This document shows positions 1 to 10,301 of a stretch of DNA of 64,000 bases, piece by piece. The stretch is from Cricetomys ansorgei. Its lineage: Eukaryota > Chordata > Mammalia > Rodentia > Nesomyidae. Below the pieces are notes generated by a model. It ran no database searches and had not been told where the DNA came from. It was given only the letters and a program-made list of their open reading frames with translations. The stretch covers positions 2,480,001-2,544,000 of the forward strand of contig JAMJFZ010000181.1 of the NCBI GenBank assembly GCA_026225945.1, given 5' to 3'. A program made the position numbers and the translations under genes. How positions within the stretch are numbered: position 1 is the first letter of the stretch; each line of letters opens with the position of its first letter.

Positions 1-300
1 CTAGTCACGACAGCTAGGAAATGGAAACAACCTGAATGTCCTTCGAGCGATGAATGACTAATACAAACGTGCGACATATGCACAATGGAATACTATTCAG
101 CTGTAAAGAAAAATTACGTCATGACTTTTACCTATAATGAATGGAACTGACAAAGATAGCACTAACTGAGATTGCCCAGAATCTAAAAGGCAAGCATCAC
201 ATGTTCTCAGTTATCTGAGACTCCTAGCTCCAATTTTTCAAATGTGAATGTATAACCTGGAGTAACTGCAGAAACCAGGGAAGTTAAAAAAAAAAAATAA
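1..300 (+). mobile_element. L1 3' end fragment
   Basis: The segment resembles the end of L1 ORF2 and the start of the 3' UTR. It carries the diagnostic run around 'cacaatggaatactattcag' (about 80-100), a diverged 'atggaactgacaaagat' and the 'cagttatctgagactcc' region, then an A-rich stretch at 285-300. It is cut by the window edge at its left, so its full length is unknown. No open frame survives. The L1 class is secure; the subfamily was not determined. Confidence 0.7.
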
Positions 301-333
301 GGACCTTTATGGTGGGGGGAGCAATAGAGAGAG

Positions 334-669
334 TGTCTTAGTCAGGGTTTCTATTGCTTTGAAGAGACACCAAGGCAACTCTTACAAAGGAAAACATTTC
401 TTTGGCACTGGCTTACAGTTCAGAGGTTTAGCTCATTGTCGTCATGGCAGGAAGCATGGCAGCACGAAGGCAGACATGGTTTTGAAGAGGTAGCTGAGAG
501 TTCTACGTCTGGATCCACAGGCAGTGAGAAGAGAGAATGGCATTGGGCTTGGCTCGAGCTTCTGAAACCTCAAAGGCCAGTGACACACTTTCTCCAGCAA
601 GGCTACACTTATAATAGCGCCAGCATTTCCTACGGAGCTATGGGGGCCATTTTTGTTCAAACCACCCCA
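334..669 (-). mobile_element. ORR1-type MaLR solo LTR
   Basis: In antisense this matches the rodent MaLR LTR. It opens with 'tgtcttagtcagggtttct', has 'gaagagacacca' and 'aaggaaaacattt' near the LTR 3' end, 'cagtgacacactttctccag' in the middle and closes with 'gttcaaaccacc' (LTR 5' end). The short open frames across it are by-products of the repeat. Much the same LTR occurs in the + orientation at 53,785-54,457. Confidence 0.8.
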
Positions 670-2430
670 GACAGAGAATAACAGGATATAAGTGATCTGA
701 GAGGGAAATGGGAAACAGAAGGGCTTTATTTAAGAAGCAGAAAGGAAGGAGATAAACACAAAGAAAGAGAGAAGAGGGTAAAATAACAGTAAGGATGTCT
801 GAAAGTCATAAGGAAGCATTGCTATGAATTATCTACCTAAAACATCTATAATACATACAATTCTGTATATCCATATACACATAGTTTAGGTGAAATTTTC
901 CCATCTCGGATGATCTTCTTGATGGATTTTCATTAAGTGTTACTCCCTGTTAGCATTGTCTTTTCTTTGTATTTTCTTATGCAGATTAAATAAACTAGGA
1001 GTCTTCTTGTTTATCTTCAGAAATGTCCGTCTTGATTTCAAAAACCTCTTTTCATTTAATAGGCTGAGATTCAATGAACATACGCTTATTTGTTGCCCTC
1101 AACCCATGCATTATTCTATAATGCTTAGTGCAATTTCCCCTTTGCTTCCTGTCACTGCAGAATGTTGATTACTGATGACAAATGCCTTCTTTCCATCATG
1201 CTAGTTACACAGGTTGACTTAAGTGAAAGTTTCCTTATTTATGACAAGGGTGACTTTCCAGCCAGCCTCTTGTCCTCTTTACATCCACATCTGAAGGTGG
1301 TGCTGTGTCTAATGTACCGCAGCCCACATCATAGGCATAGCACGGGACTTTCTTCTCGTTCCTCACCCATGCTTTTATTTGCTAAGCTAAAATATGTTTA
1401 TCACCGTCTGCTCTTCTGCAGTGTTCAAAACAGTGTGAAAGCACTTATACCTATCACGGGTGGAAAGGTGCTACTATTAAAAGTGGACTCAGTTTCTTGT
1501 TGGCCTCTAACCTGCATGGCCACCTTCCTAAACGCCTCTGTGTGTTTCATTCTAGCTTGGAGACATTTGTACACACAAATGTCAAGCTCTACCCACGTCC
1601 TCTCGGGGATGGTTTCTTAGAGTGACTATTCCATTTGCCCAGGACTGTGAATTTCCAGAAGGAAAGACTTTTGGAGTTAAATGTGAATCCTGTAAAGAAA
1701 ACCAGGATATATTGCCCAACTAGCCATGTTGACACGTGCTGCCTAGGGTACATATCCATCCCCAAGGCCTGGCACCTGCACCCTTGTCAGAGGGCTTCAC
1801 TGTCCAGCCCCCTGCACTTACTCCTCAAGGAGCAAGAAGGGGGTGAGAATCTATGTATCTCTAAGATAGGCCTTAACCAATGACTGAAGGGTAAGGGAGT
1901 TTGGGGTCTCCAGGGTCTTTGACCTTAATGGAGACAAGGGAGAACGTGGCCGATACTGTCTACAAGCCTCCCTGAAGGACTCAGTCAAACTTTCCCTCTC
2001 CAGATTTTCACTTGTTAACTACATTCTCGCTTTCTTTTTATTCCTACTTTGTTGTTGCTCTTCCCCCATATTGATTCAAGTTTTCTCCAAAAATGCCTTC
2101 AAATAACCACTTCTTGTTTTCAGAATCAGCCTTTGGAACCTAAACTGTTCTCATCAAAACAATCATTTTCTGACCTTTTACAATTCAGTATATTAACCGC
2201 ACCGTGTGGGATAGTTCTTCTAAGCCACATGATGGCAGCTGGGACTGTGATCATCCGGGGGCTAAAGTGAACTAGAGTGTCTGAGACATCTCATGCCAGG
2301 ATGGCCGTGTGCTTCAAGCCCTTAATGGTCCCATTTATTTTACTTAGAGTCTCCCATGTTGCTGTGTTAAACAGCAGTGGGGCTACAGTCATTTAAGAGA
2401 TTAACCCCATGGTGCTATAAAACTGGCCTG
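670..2430. other. Intergenic, no gene seen
   Basis: No exon-like or RNA-gene structure was recognised. Bases 690-800 are purine-rich (runs of aagaaag and ggaagga) and may be an old repeat tail. The open frames here (for example 152 codons at 1162-1620) have no recognisable domain, no repeat-independent composition signal and no supporting splice sites. Confidence 0.5.
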
Positions 2431-2439
2431 AAAATTATT

Positions 2440-2830
2440 CATTTTCAAGGCTGGCCTTCTTATTTCCTAGAGAACCACAAACGGTGCCTAGACACCAAGG
2501 ATGTCTACTCTCTTAGAGTTCTGAGAGCTAGGAGTTCAAAAGTAAAGATTTCTTTCTGAGGGCTGCAGCTAAGAAGTCCTTCCTTATTCTTCCATACCCT
2601 TCTTTTGACCCTAACTTCGAGGCTGCATGCAATCGTGATGTTTCTTGGCTTCCACGTGCATCTCTCCAGTATCTGCATGTGGTATCACAATTCTCCTTGT
2701 TTGTCCTGATGCTGCCCTCTGAGAAGGAAAGCATACATAGGATCTGGGTGTACTTAACACCAGTTGGGCTTCATTTAAACATAATTAAATCATTTTAAAA
2801 CCCCAATTCCTAATAATGTTGCGTGCATAG
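2440..2830 (-). mobile_element. Ancient MaLR (MLT1-like) LTR, antisense
   Basis: The order of weak matches fits an antisense MLT1 LTR: 'tttctttctgagggctgcag', then 'tttcttggcttccacgtgca' followed by 'tctccagtatctgcatgtgg', and finally a T/A-rich 'aattaaatcatttt' and 'accccaattcctaataat'. Divergence is high and no ends are defined, so the assignment is tentative. Confidence 0.4.
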
Positions 2831-2924
2831 ATTCTGTGCGGTAAGGATGCTGAGGAGGACATTATCCAACCCAGTACACCTCCTCATGTGGTCTAGGTTT
2901 TCAGAACCACCAAAGTGGAAGCTA

Positions 2925-3040
2925 CCAGGCATTCAAGTGCTCAGAATGTGTCCAGCACTATGTTACATGCTGAGGTTACCGTAGACAACAACACAGATAA
3001 CACATTTAAACTAGAGACAGTATCACTAAGCATGCCTTGT
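2925..3040 (+). mobile_element. L2 LINE 3' fragment
   Basis: The text 'caagtgctcagaatgtgtcc', followed by 'agcactatgttacatgctga' and 'gacaacaacacagataac', follows the conserved L2 3' region (next to 'tattgagtgcctactatgtg'). It is very diverged and truncated. Confidence 0.4.
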
Positions 3041-3332
3041 GCCTAGCATTCTTTCTACAACTTTGGGGGCAGTGTAGAAAGAATAATGAACTCTTCAGCA
3101 CCTAGACACTTGCTTTGCTTTGGCTTCCAGACATAATAGATAACACATTCTTCTCTTCTCTTGATCGTGTCCTTGGAACTCTACTGCCTCAGATATGCAA
3201 TGAAAGGTGTAAACTAGACAATCTGAGGTTCCTCCAATCCCCAGTGTATCTACCATTTATACATATCTGTCCCTTTGTTCAAACGTAAAAATCTTTGGAA
3301 ATTGACAAGTTGAGGTACGTGCTTATATAATG

Positions 3333-3437
3333 CTGACGGTCAGTGGGCTTGACACAGAGGATCACCAAAATTGAAAGCCAGCCTGGGCCACATAATGAAA
3401 CTCTGTCTCAGAAAAATAATAGATAAAAGCAAACAAA
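3333..3437 (+). mobile_element. Old B1-like (7SL-derived) SINE fragment
   Basis: The 3' half of a B1 is readable: 'gaaagccagcctgggccaca' followed by 'taatgaaactctgtctcaga' and an A-rich tail (aaaaataatagataaaagc). The 'ctgggccaca' spelling is nearer to early monomeric B1/PB1 forms than to young B1. The 5' half is degenerate. Confidence 0.6.
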
Positions 3438-3439
3438 AT

Positions 3440-5130
3440 GCCTTCAAAAGTATTGAATACTTATGGAAGATTAAGAAAAGGATGAGAAATTTGAATGGGG
3501 AAAATTAATGAGGTCCCTGGATAGCTTCAAACTGTCTCTCTTCTTCCCTCTCTATTTTTGTAACCTTCAGTTGTGACACTTCCCCAAATTACTAATAGAC
3601 ATCTGCTCAATGTGTGGTTTCCATCTCAACTAACCCATTTGGCAGGAGTGACAGGCTGCAAGTTGTGATCTGGGCTGACATCATGTGATTTTTTTTTTTT
3701 TTATCTTTTCAATCTCTAGCATACACCTGTTATGGAGAACAGCAGGTGTTGGTCGACAGATGTTCTTGGGATTCACAGAAAAAAACAGGAAACTGCTCCT
3801 CTGTACATCTTAGAATGAAAGCATAATGATACCTATTAATATGCCTTCATGGGAGGATCCTAGAGATCAGCCCATGGAAGACGTGGGTGAGTGGTATGCC
3901 AAGCAAGTAAGCAGAGAGAAAAATACAGAAGAGAGTTTTTGTTTTCTGTCTTTTCATTTTATTTTGCTTTTAGAATATGTGTTAACATCGTTTTGCATAA
4001 AAGCTATCACTGTGCCAGTGTTAGTTCAAGCTGCAATAAAGGGACCAAGTGTATCAAAGGGATGGGGCTGAATTCAAATGCAGATTTCTAGGCCAGCCTG
4101 AGAGAAGATCAACTCATGGGTCATTTCCCCAACACATACTGAAAATGATCATTCTTACTAGCATTTCCTCTTTCCTTGTAGTTCTATTACTCCATGCTTT
4201 CTTCAAAGCCTCTTGGACTTCAGGTCAGATATTCACACATGCAGGAATCAATGCAGCTGTCAGCATCGCCAATAGTATTCCGTCTTCATCAAAGCCACAG
4301 TTCTCCAACTCACCAAAGCTGATGAAATAAGAAGAAAATCTGAAGCCAAGTGGCTTCCAACATCCAGGCAGGGAATTGGGAGCCTGGTAATGGTGACCCA
4401 GGCCAGCAGCTTCTCGGTGCTATGTGCTGAAGGCCATTGAGAAAATAAAAGGACTGTAGGGTCCTTCAGCGTGTTATTCTTCAGTGAGATATTTGGGGTA
4501 TGCCTCTAAGGTCAAAAGGGAGATTTTTGATCCAGAAAAAAGTTAAACCCTTCTAAATCAAGTATTGTTACTGCTGTTTAAAGACAAAAGTCCCACTCCA
4601 GGAGTCCTACCAGATTCGGCTTAGCCACCCATCTAACCCACCAATCAAAGAGGCAAGTGGTAGTGAGAGGCAGAGAACGAAGGTTTATTTAATGTGCTCA
4701 CATTGGATAATATAGATAAAAGGGTTTAGTGACCCCAATTCCATCTTTGAGCTACTGACATGATCTTCAGGTTTAAACAGAGAGAGAATTGTGGCAGAGC
4801 AAGAGGCATATATAGTAACACACTCTTGGTCATAGCATGAGCTGGTTGATTATTAACTCAGTTCTTGTTCAGCAAGGTGGTCCTGAAGAAACTCTTGTTG
4901 CTTGAGGATTACATTTATTTTCATGACAAGACTGCTTGCTGGGCGAGTGTCTAGAAATCTCTGCTGTTCCTGGAATCCAAGATAGCTTTAAGTTTAAGAT
5001 AATGACCAGAAACTCCCAGGCACATTTGTTTGGTTCTGGAATAGGCTAGTGATGATGCTTAGGTGTCTGGATCATACCACCAAATGGAAGATGACTTCCT
5101 TGCTGAATGGTGAATACTTAATTAAGAAGA
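3440..5130. other. Intergenic; possible degenerate LTR near 4.6-5.1 kb
   Basis: No gene was recognised. A T15 run lies near 3690-3705. From about 4590 to 5100 the sequence (a 'gagaggcagagaacg' and 'aaggtttatttaatgtgctc' context) resembles the end of an antisense retroviral LTR, but I cannot name a family or define ends. Confidence 0.4.
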
Positions 5131-5134
5131 TTGG

Positions 5135-5205
5135 AAGGAAGTCTGAGGCAGGAGGACTGCAAGTTTAAGGCCAACCTGAGCAACATGGCAGGGTACTGTG
5201 GCACC
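5135..5205 (+). mobile_element. Old B1-like SINE fragment
   Basis: The stretch 'tgaggcaggaggactgcaag', then 'tttaaggccaacctgagcaa' and 'catggc', matches the central B1/7SL region. Both flanks are lost. The 'acctgagcaacatggc' spelling marks an old copy. Confidence 0.55.
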
Positions 5206-5494
5206 AACCGACAAGCAAAGAGAGAAGATTTAGAGAAGGGAATAGGAGTTGACTTTGGGGTGAGTTTAGTTTGAAGTGTTTCTGAGACATTAGAGTGTTG
5301 ATTTTTGGAAGTGAAACTTTGAAGTCATTGATGTTTTGAAGGACTTGGACTTAAGGGTGACTTAAATCACCTCAAGATCTCTTTACAAATGAATGGCAGT
5401 GTGCTACACTAAGCACAGAACATGAATTTTTACTTGTGACCACTATTTCTACTTCATAGCCATGAGACCAGGAAACAATTACTAAAATATCCTA

Positions 5495-5615
5495 AATGAA
5501 ATTTTCTTTATCCATAAAACAGAGATAAGACATTCTCTACTACTCTCTAATGGTACTGGGAGCTCTAAATACTTTTAGCACTGTTCTGAGTATCTAGTAA
5601 CTATTTTATAAAGCA
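5495..5615 (+). mobile_element. MIR SINE fragment
   Basis: The order 'ttctttatccataaaacaga', 'gataagacattctctactac' and 'ttttagcactgttctgag' follows the MIR 3' part (normally cctcatctgtaaaatgggg ... gcacagtgcctgg). Divergence is high. Confidence 0.45.
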
Positions 5616-7962
5616 TTTAATAAGAGCAGATCTCTGCTGTAGAGAGCACACATTTAGTAAGTGTCATCCAGGGCCAAGACTTGAGGAGACGCAATATTTC
5701 ATAGCCAGATAAAGAAATGCATGCTAAATTACATCTATAAGCAAGAAGGTCTGGTTTGCACAGCGGAGCAACTACAGATAACAATGATATATGAACATTT
5801 CAAAAAGCTAGAAGAGAGGATTTTGAAAGTTTTTGCCATAAACAAATGACACATGTTTAAGAAAACAGACATCCTTGAAATGATTCAAACATTACATAAT
5901 GGGTATATGCATTAAAACGTTACCTAGTACCTTACCGATGATTTCTATGCCAATGCATCCAGTAACAAACTGTAAGTGGCATATGTTGCATGGATTCTGT
6001 TATAACGGTATGAAATTTTATACTTACACCTTGTTCTAATATGTTACCTTTAAAGGTATATATCCTATGTTTCGGGTTGTATTTTGTCAAATGAGACATG
6101 ATCTAAAAATCCCAGCTGAGTGAGAAATTTAGACTCTTCTAGAAATGTTTGTCAATATGCTGATAATGATGTCAGCAACATCTAATCATCAACAGTAGCC
6201 TAGTTAGGTGTGGTACCTGAATAAAGAGAGAGAGAGGGAGAAAGGGTGAGAGAGAGAGAGAGAGGTGGGGGGAGGGGAGAGAGAGAGAGCATGAATGTGC
6301 AGGCAAGTGAGAGAGAGATTGAGAATATGGAATGACAAAAAAAACTTAATTAAAATCAAATTTGGATTGACATCAAATATATAGCAATAGAGTGGGTATT
6401 AATAAACAAAGCGTTGATATTGGCCCATGCTCCTTGAAGTCTATTCTCATTATTATGAGAGCTTTTATTTTTCCCATTAGATTGATGGATTGCTGAAGAG
6501 GGCAAAAAGCGAATCTGTCTTGGTAAGCAAAACTCAGTTCACTGCACGTGAATTTCTTTGAGACACTCAAAGTTCGGATATTGAGTGGTCTCTAGGTTAG
6601 GTCGTTACCAAAGGCAAGCATGCGCACGGGGTACTTGTTTAAAGGCAAAATGGTGTCCCTGGAATATAACAAAGATCTTGAGAAATATTTAAAGATATTG
6701 AAACCACTGCTAATGGTTTTCTTTTCTCCTGAGTAGAAATGCTTTTCTGAAAGGTCTTCAGGCTGGCACTGTCTGTTTACTTATTGATTGCCTGGTTCCC
6801 ACTGTGCCAACCGCATTGTGGCCACAGGGAACACTGTCACAGTGCTTTCATTTCCTTAATTAGGACAATCTAATGTATTAAAGTTGGAAAGCTACTGAAA
6901 AGTAGCTCTTTCCACACCCACCCACAGGTACACACATCAAGGACCCTTCTTCCTCACTCCCATCTCCTTGCTGCCCTGCTTCTCTTCAGGAACTCTTGCT
7001 TCTGTTGGAGTTTGGGGGTCTGGGTAAAAAAAAAAAAAAATCACTCCTCCACCCATCCCTTCCCTTGGTAAAGTTTTGGCCTTTACCAATGTTGAAGCTG
7101 GATTGGGTAATATGGTGTGGTCTAAGTCCAAGGTCAGCTGGGCAAAATTCACCAAAGAGCGCAGGGCAGGAAAAACAGCTGAACCCAATTTCTTGGGCTG
7201 CACTTCCACATCCAGACACCTCAAAAACCACACCTAGTCACTTACCTACAAGTGAAAAGTGAACTCAAGAGAGGTAGCTGGAACAAGTTTAAAATGAGTA
7301 ACTTGAGACAAGCTTGTTTAACTACTAAGGACCCCATTAACAAAAGGAAACCCAACAGTGATTCTCCTAGGAAAGAGAAGAGTTAGCTGGGAAAGGCAGC
7401 TGTGCCTTATTCAAGAAGGGCCCTGATGATGTTGGTCGAACACGGAGACTTTTCTATTTTGTCCATGGAAATAATATACTGCCTTTATTTTCTCCCCTTT
7501 CATATCAAGTGCTTGTTATAGACGACCCAGAATTCTACAATGGGCAAGACTTTACTGAGGTAAAGTTTAATTTTTTTTTTTAGGGTCACTCTTTTGGTGA
7601 TGTTAATCTTCTTTTTCTTTGGGGAAACAAAGGATTTCTAGAGATTGGCTAATTCAGCCTCTGCATGAAGCTGATGCAGTTTGCTGTAAATGTGTTTTGC
7701 TTTGCAGACAATAGCACTGTGATGGAATGGTTTAGTTGGAGAGTCTGTGAATAAATGAATAAATCACACACCTGTTAAATCGTGTGCTGAGCAGAATGAA
7801 GGGTTTGTCATCAGTTTTTTTTTTTAAAACAACAAAATGTTTCTTCTCTCCTTTTGCTACTCCTGAACACTTTCTCAATGCAATGCCTTGTGCATCTCCT
7901 CTTTTAGTGAAGATTAAAGTACATAGTGCTCACTTGTTTGCAGTCTTTTTTCTTGTTGTTCT
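5616..7962. other. Intergenic with a GA tract
   Basis: No exon was recognised. The stretch includes a GA-rich low-complexity tract (listed separately), an A15 run near 7026-7040 and AT-rich unique sequence. Open frames around 6940-7260 on both strands overlap each other and look like chance. Confidence 0.5.
6222..6322 (+). repeat. (GA)n low-complexity purine tract
   Basis: About 100 bases consist mostly of agag with ggga interruptions (gtgggg and ggggag near 6264). The interruptions indicate an old, partly decayed microsatellite. Confidence 0.85.
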
Positions 7963-7980
7963 ATCATCATCATCATCATC

Positions 7981-8014
<34 letters not shown>

Positions 8015-8105
8015 TCATCATCACCACCACCACCACATCATCATCATCATCATCATCATCATCACCATCACCATCATCACCATCATCATCATCATCCACC
8101 ACCAC

Positions 8106-8141
<36 letters not shown>

Positions 8142-8142
8142 T
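7963..8142 (+). repeat. (ATC)n/(ACC)n trinucleotide microsatellite, 180 bp
   Basis: Uninterrupted 3-bp periodicity alternates between blocks of tca and cca. It produces long His, Ser/Pro or Met/Val/Asp homopolymer reading frames in every phase, which are artefacts. The tract ends exactly where an antisense B1 begins, so it sits at the tail side of that SINE. Confidence 0.98.
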
Positions 8143-8280
8143 AAGACAGTATCGTGCTATGTAGCCCTGGCTATCCTGATACATGCTTTGTAACCAAAGG
8201 TAGGCTCAAACTTAATGAAATCCTCCTGTCTCAACCTTCCAAATGCTAGGATTATATGCATGTGTCAACATACCTCACAA
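8143..8280 (-). mobile_element. B1 SINE, antisense
   Basis: Antisense B1 order is clear: 'aagacagtatcgtgctatgt', 'agccctggctatcctgatac', then 'tcctcctgtctcaaccttcc' and 'aaatgctaggattatatgca'. It is moderately diverged. Its A-tail side has become the 180-bp trinucleotide tract. Confidence 0.78.
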
Positions 8281-8765
8281 ACGGGAATTCTAAACTCTTG
8301 GTCCCCATCAAAAGTTGCAAATAAGAATAGTAGCTTGTCAAAAAGCAAATCAAACTATATCAATGTTCTGATTCTGTTCAGGGTCACAGTGTAAGTCAAA
8401 GATGAAGTGTGAGCAACAGGATCTGAAATGGTACCTGAACCAGGCCATTCACTTGGCAAGGTGGCCCGTGGGAATCCATGAGTATGCAGGGCTGGAGGAA
8501 CCCACCAAATCCTTGGAATCCTAGATTCCAGTTCAGGTACACTGACTGTGGCTGACTACTCCAGGCTAAGAATTCAGACATTCTGTCCGTGAACTCTGTA
8601 CATGTCCACGAAGCAGCTGGGGTGTTGGAATGTCTGCATGCTTAGTTTCTGGGTTCTCATGCTTATCTTATAGTTTTAAAAACAATGTTCTCATTTAAAG
8701 CGGAGAGAAGTAGCACCGAAAACATTGCATCATTATCCAAGGCAAACAATAAATATACCATCGAG

Positions 8766-8850
8766 TCTGGGGATGAGACTCAGCAATAGAGTTCTGGCCT
8801 TGCCCATGTCAGGGCCTGGGTTCCATTCCCTAGTACCACAAAAAAAACTT
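8766..8850 (+). mobile_element. ID SINE (tRNA-Ala/BC1-related)
   Basis: The tRNA-like A and B boxes are visible as 'ggggatgagactcagcaata' and 'gggcctgggttccattccct', followed by 'agtaccac' and an A8 tail. The 'ctggccttgcccatg' spacer is diverged from the ID core, so this is an old copy. Confidence 0.78.
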
Positions 8851-9062
8851 TTTTCTTTACCTACTTTGTACCTGTTATGTCCCTAGATACAAAAGAAAAA
8901 GCATACAGGCTCTGAAACTAGACTGTGTAACTTAAAATTCATGTTCTGTATTCTAGTAATTTTTCACTGTCAAATCAATTAACCTGAATTTGTTTACTAA
9001 TTCTAATGACACGAAAATGAAATTACTAGAGAATAAGACTCTTGGGGGGGGGGTATTAAGTG

Positions 9063-9063
<1 letters not shown>

Positions 9064-9107
<44 letters not shown>
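9064..9107 (+). repeat. (TG)22 microsatellite
   Basis: A pure TG run of about 44 bases follows a G10 run near 9043-9052 and lies directly beside the LTR that begins near 9112. Confidence 0.98.
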
Positions 9108-9108
<1 letters not shown>

Positions 9109-9111
9109 CTG

Positions 9112-9790
9112 TGTCTTAATTAGGGTACTATTGTTCTGTTAAAACGCCACAAACATAAGCAACTGGGGAAGGAAAGGATTTATTTTGTTTACACTTCACA
9201 TCACAATCCATCATCAAGGAAAGTCAGGGCAGAAACTCAAGCAGGGCACAATCCTGAAGGCAGAAACTGATGCAGGAGCCATGGAGGAGTCCTGCTTCCT
9301 GGCTTGCTTCTCATGGCCTACTCAGCCTGCTTTCTTATACTGCACCGCCCCCCCGAAACCAAGATCACCAGTCCATCCGTGGGTGGGTCTCCCTACACAT
9401 AATCGTTTGAACCCTACCACATCAATCACTAATTAAGAAAACGTCCTACAGCAGTAGTTCTCAACCTGTGGATCACAACCTCTTTGGGAGTTGAACGACC
9501 CTTTCACAAGGGTCATCTAAGACCTTGCATGTCAGATAATTTACATTACAATTCATAACAGTAGCAAAATTACAGTTAAGAAGTCACTACAGTTAGGAAG
9601 TAGCAGCAAAAATCATTTTACGGTTAGAGGTCACCACAACATGAGGAAGTGTATTAAAAGTTTGCAGCATTAGGAAGGTTGAGAACCACTGCCCTATGGG
9701 CTTGTTTGCAGACAGAAATATTATAGAGACGTTCTCTCACTGAGGTTCCCTCCTCTCAGGTGAATCTATTGTGTGTCAAGTTGACATAAG
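9112..9790 (-). mobile_element. MaLR-type rodent LTR, antisense, split by a URR1
   Basis: The LTR runs from 'gtcttaattagggtactatt' through 'cttcacatcacaatccatca', 'gatgcaggagccatggagga' and 'atcaatcactaattaagaaa' to 'tgtgtcaagttgacataagt'. It is interrupted at 9452-9691 by a hAT element; joining the two arms restores the usual order of this LTR. The ending 'caagttgacata' recurs at 35,013 and 40,382, marking the same family. Confidence 0.7.
9452..9691 (-). mobile_element. URR1 non-autonomous hAT transposon, 240 bp
   Basis: Both terminal inverted repeats are intact enough to read: 'cagtagttctcaacc' at the left and 'ggttgagaaccactg' at the right. The flanks tcctacag (9444-9451) and ccctatgg (9692-9699) fit a decayed 8-bp target duplication, the size made by hAT transposases, from an ancestral ccctacag. 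It inserted into an existing LTR. Confidence 0.92.
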
Positions 9791-10245
9791 TGAGTTTTAT
9801 GTGTATGCGTAACACATGACAAATTGAAAGAGAGCCGCAGCTGGAGATTTCAAGTGGGTTTGGTGTACTACCTTACTTGTAGTATACCACTTCTGTACAT
9901 AATTATCAGCTGAAGCACTGGAAAAGTCAAGGAAGACGAAGACAGATAGGAAGCGAGAGGGGGAAATGATTAAAAAAATATATAAAAGGAAGCAAGTGCA
10001 AGAGTGGGGATTGACAGTGACTGAAGGCCATTTACTCAGGAGCACACATCTTAGCCACAGTTATACTGCTGAGCCACATGTTACAGAACAGCAAGCCTCT
10101 GACATAACCTGCCAACCTCCTCACCAGGAACTCCAGAAGACTCCATCGGAATGGCTAATAGCACACTTTCTGGTAAGGGACCAGCTTTCCTTTCCTTCTT
10201 ATGTTAATCCAGCAGAGCCTTCCCTGCATGTTCCCTGCATGTATA

Positions 10246-10301
<56 letters not shown>

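Noticed and set aside
1..5000. Last exon of Ift57, expected upstream of Cd47 by synteny
   Set aside because: No reading resembling the Ift57 C terminus was found at the left end, so the gene probably ends outside the window.
7784..8164. 126-codon frame rich in Ser, Pro and His, and similar poly-His and poly-Met frames on both strands
   Set aside because: The frames are produced by the ATC/ACC microsatellite, and every phase is open.
8766..8850. tRNA gene (tRNA-like A and B boxes)
   Set aside because: The boxes belong to an ID SINE with an A tail; there is no cloverleaf 3' half. The same reasoning applies to the B2/B3 and B4 heads.
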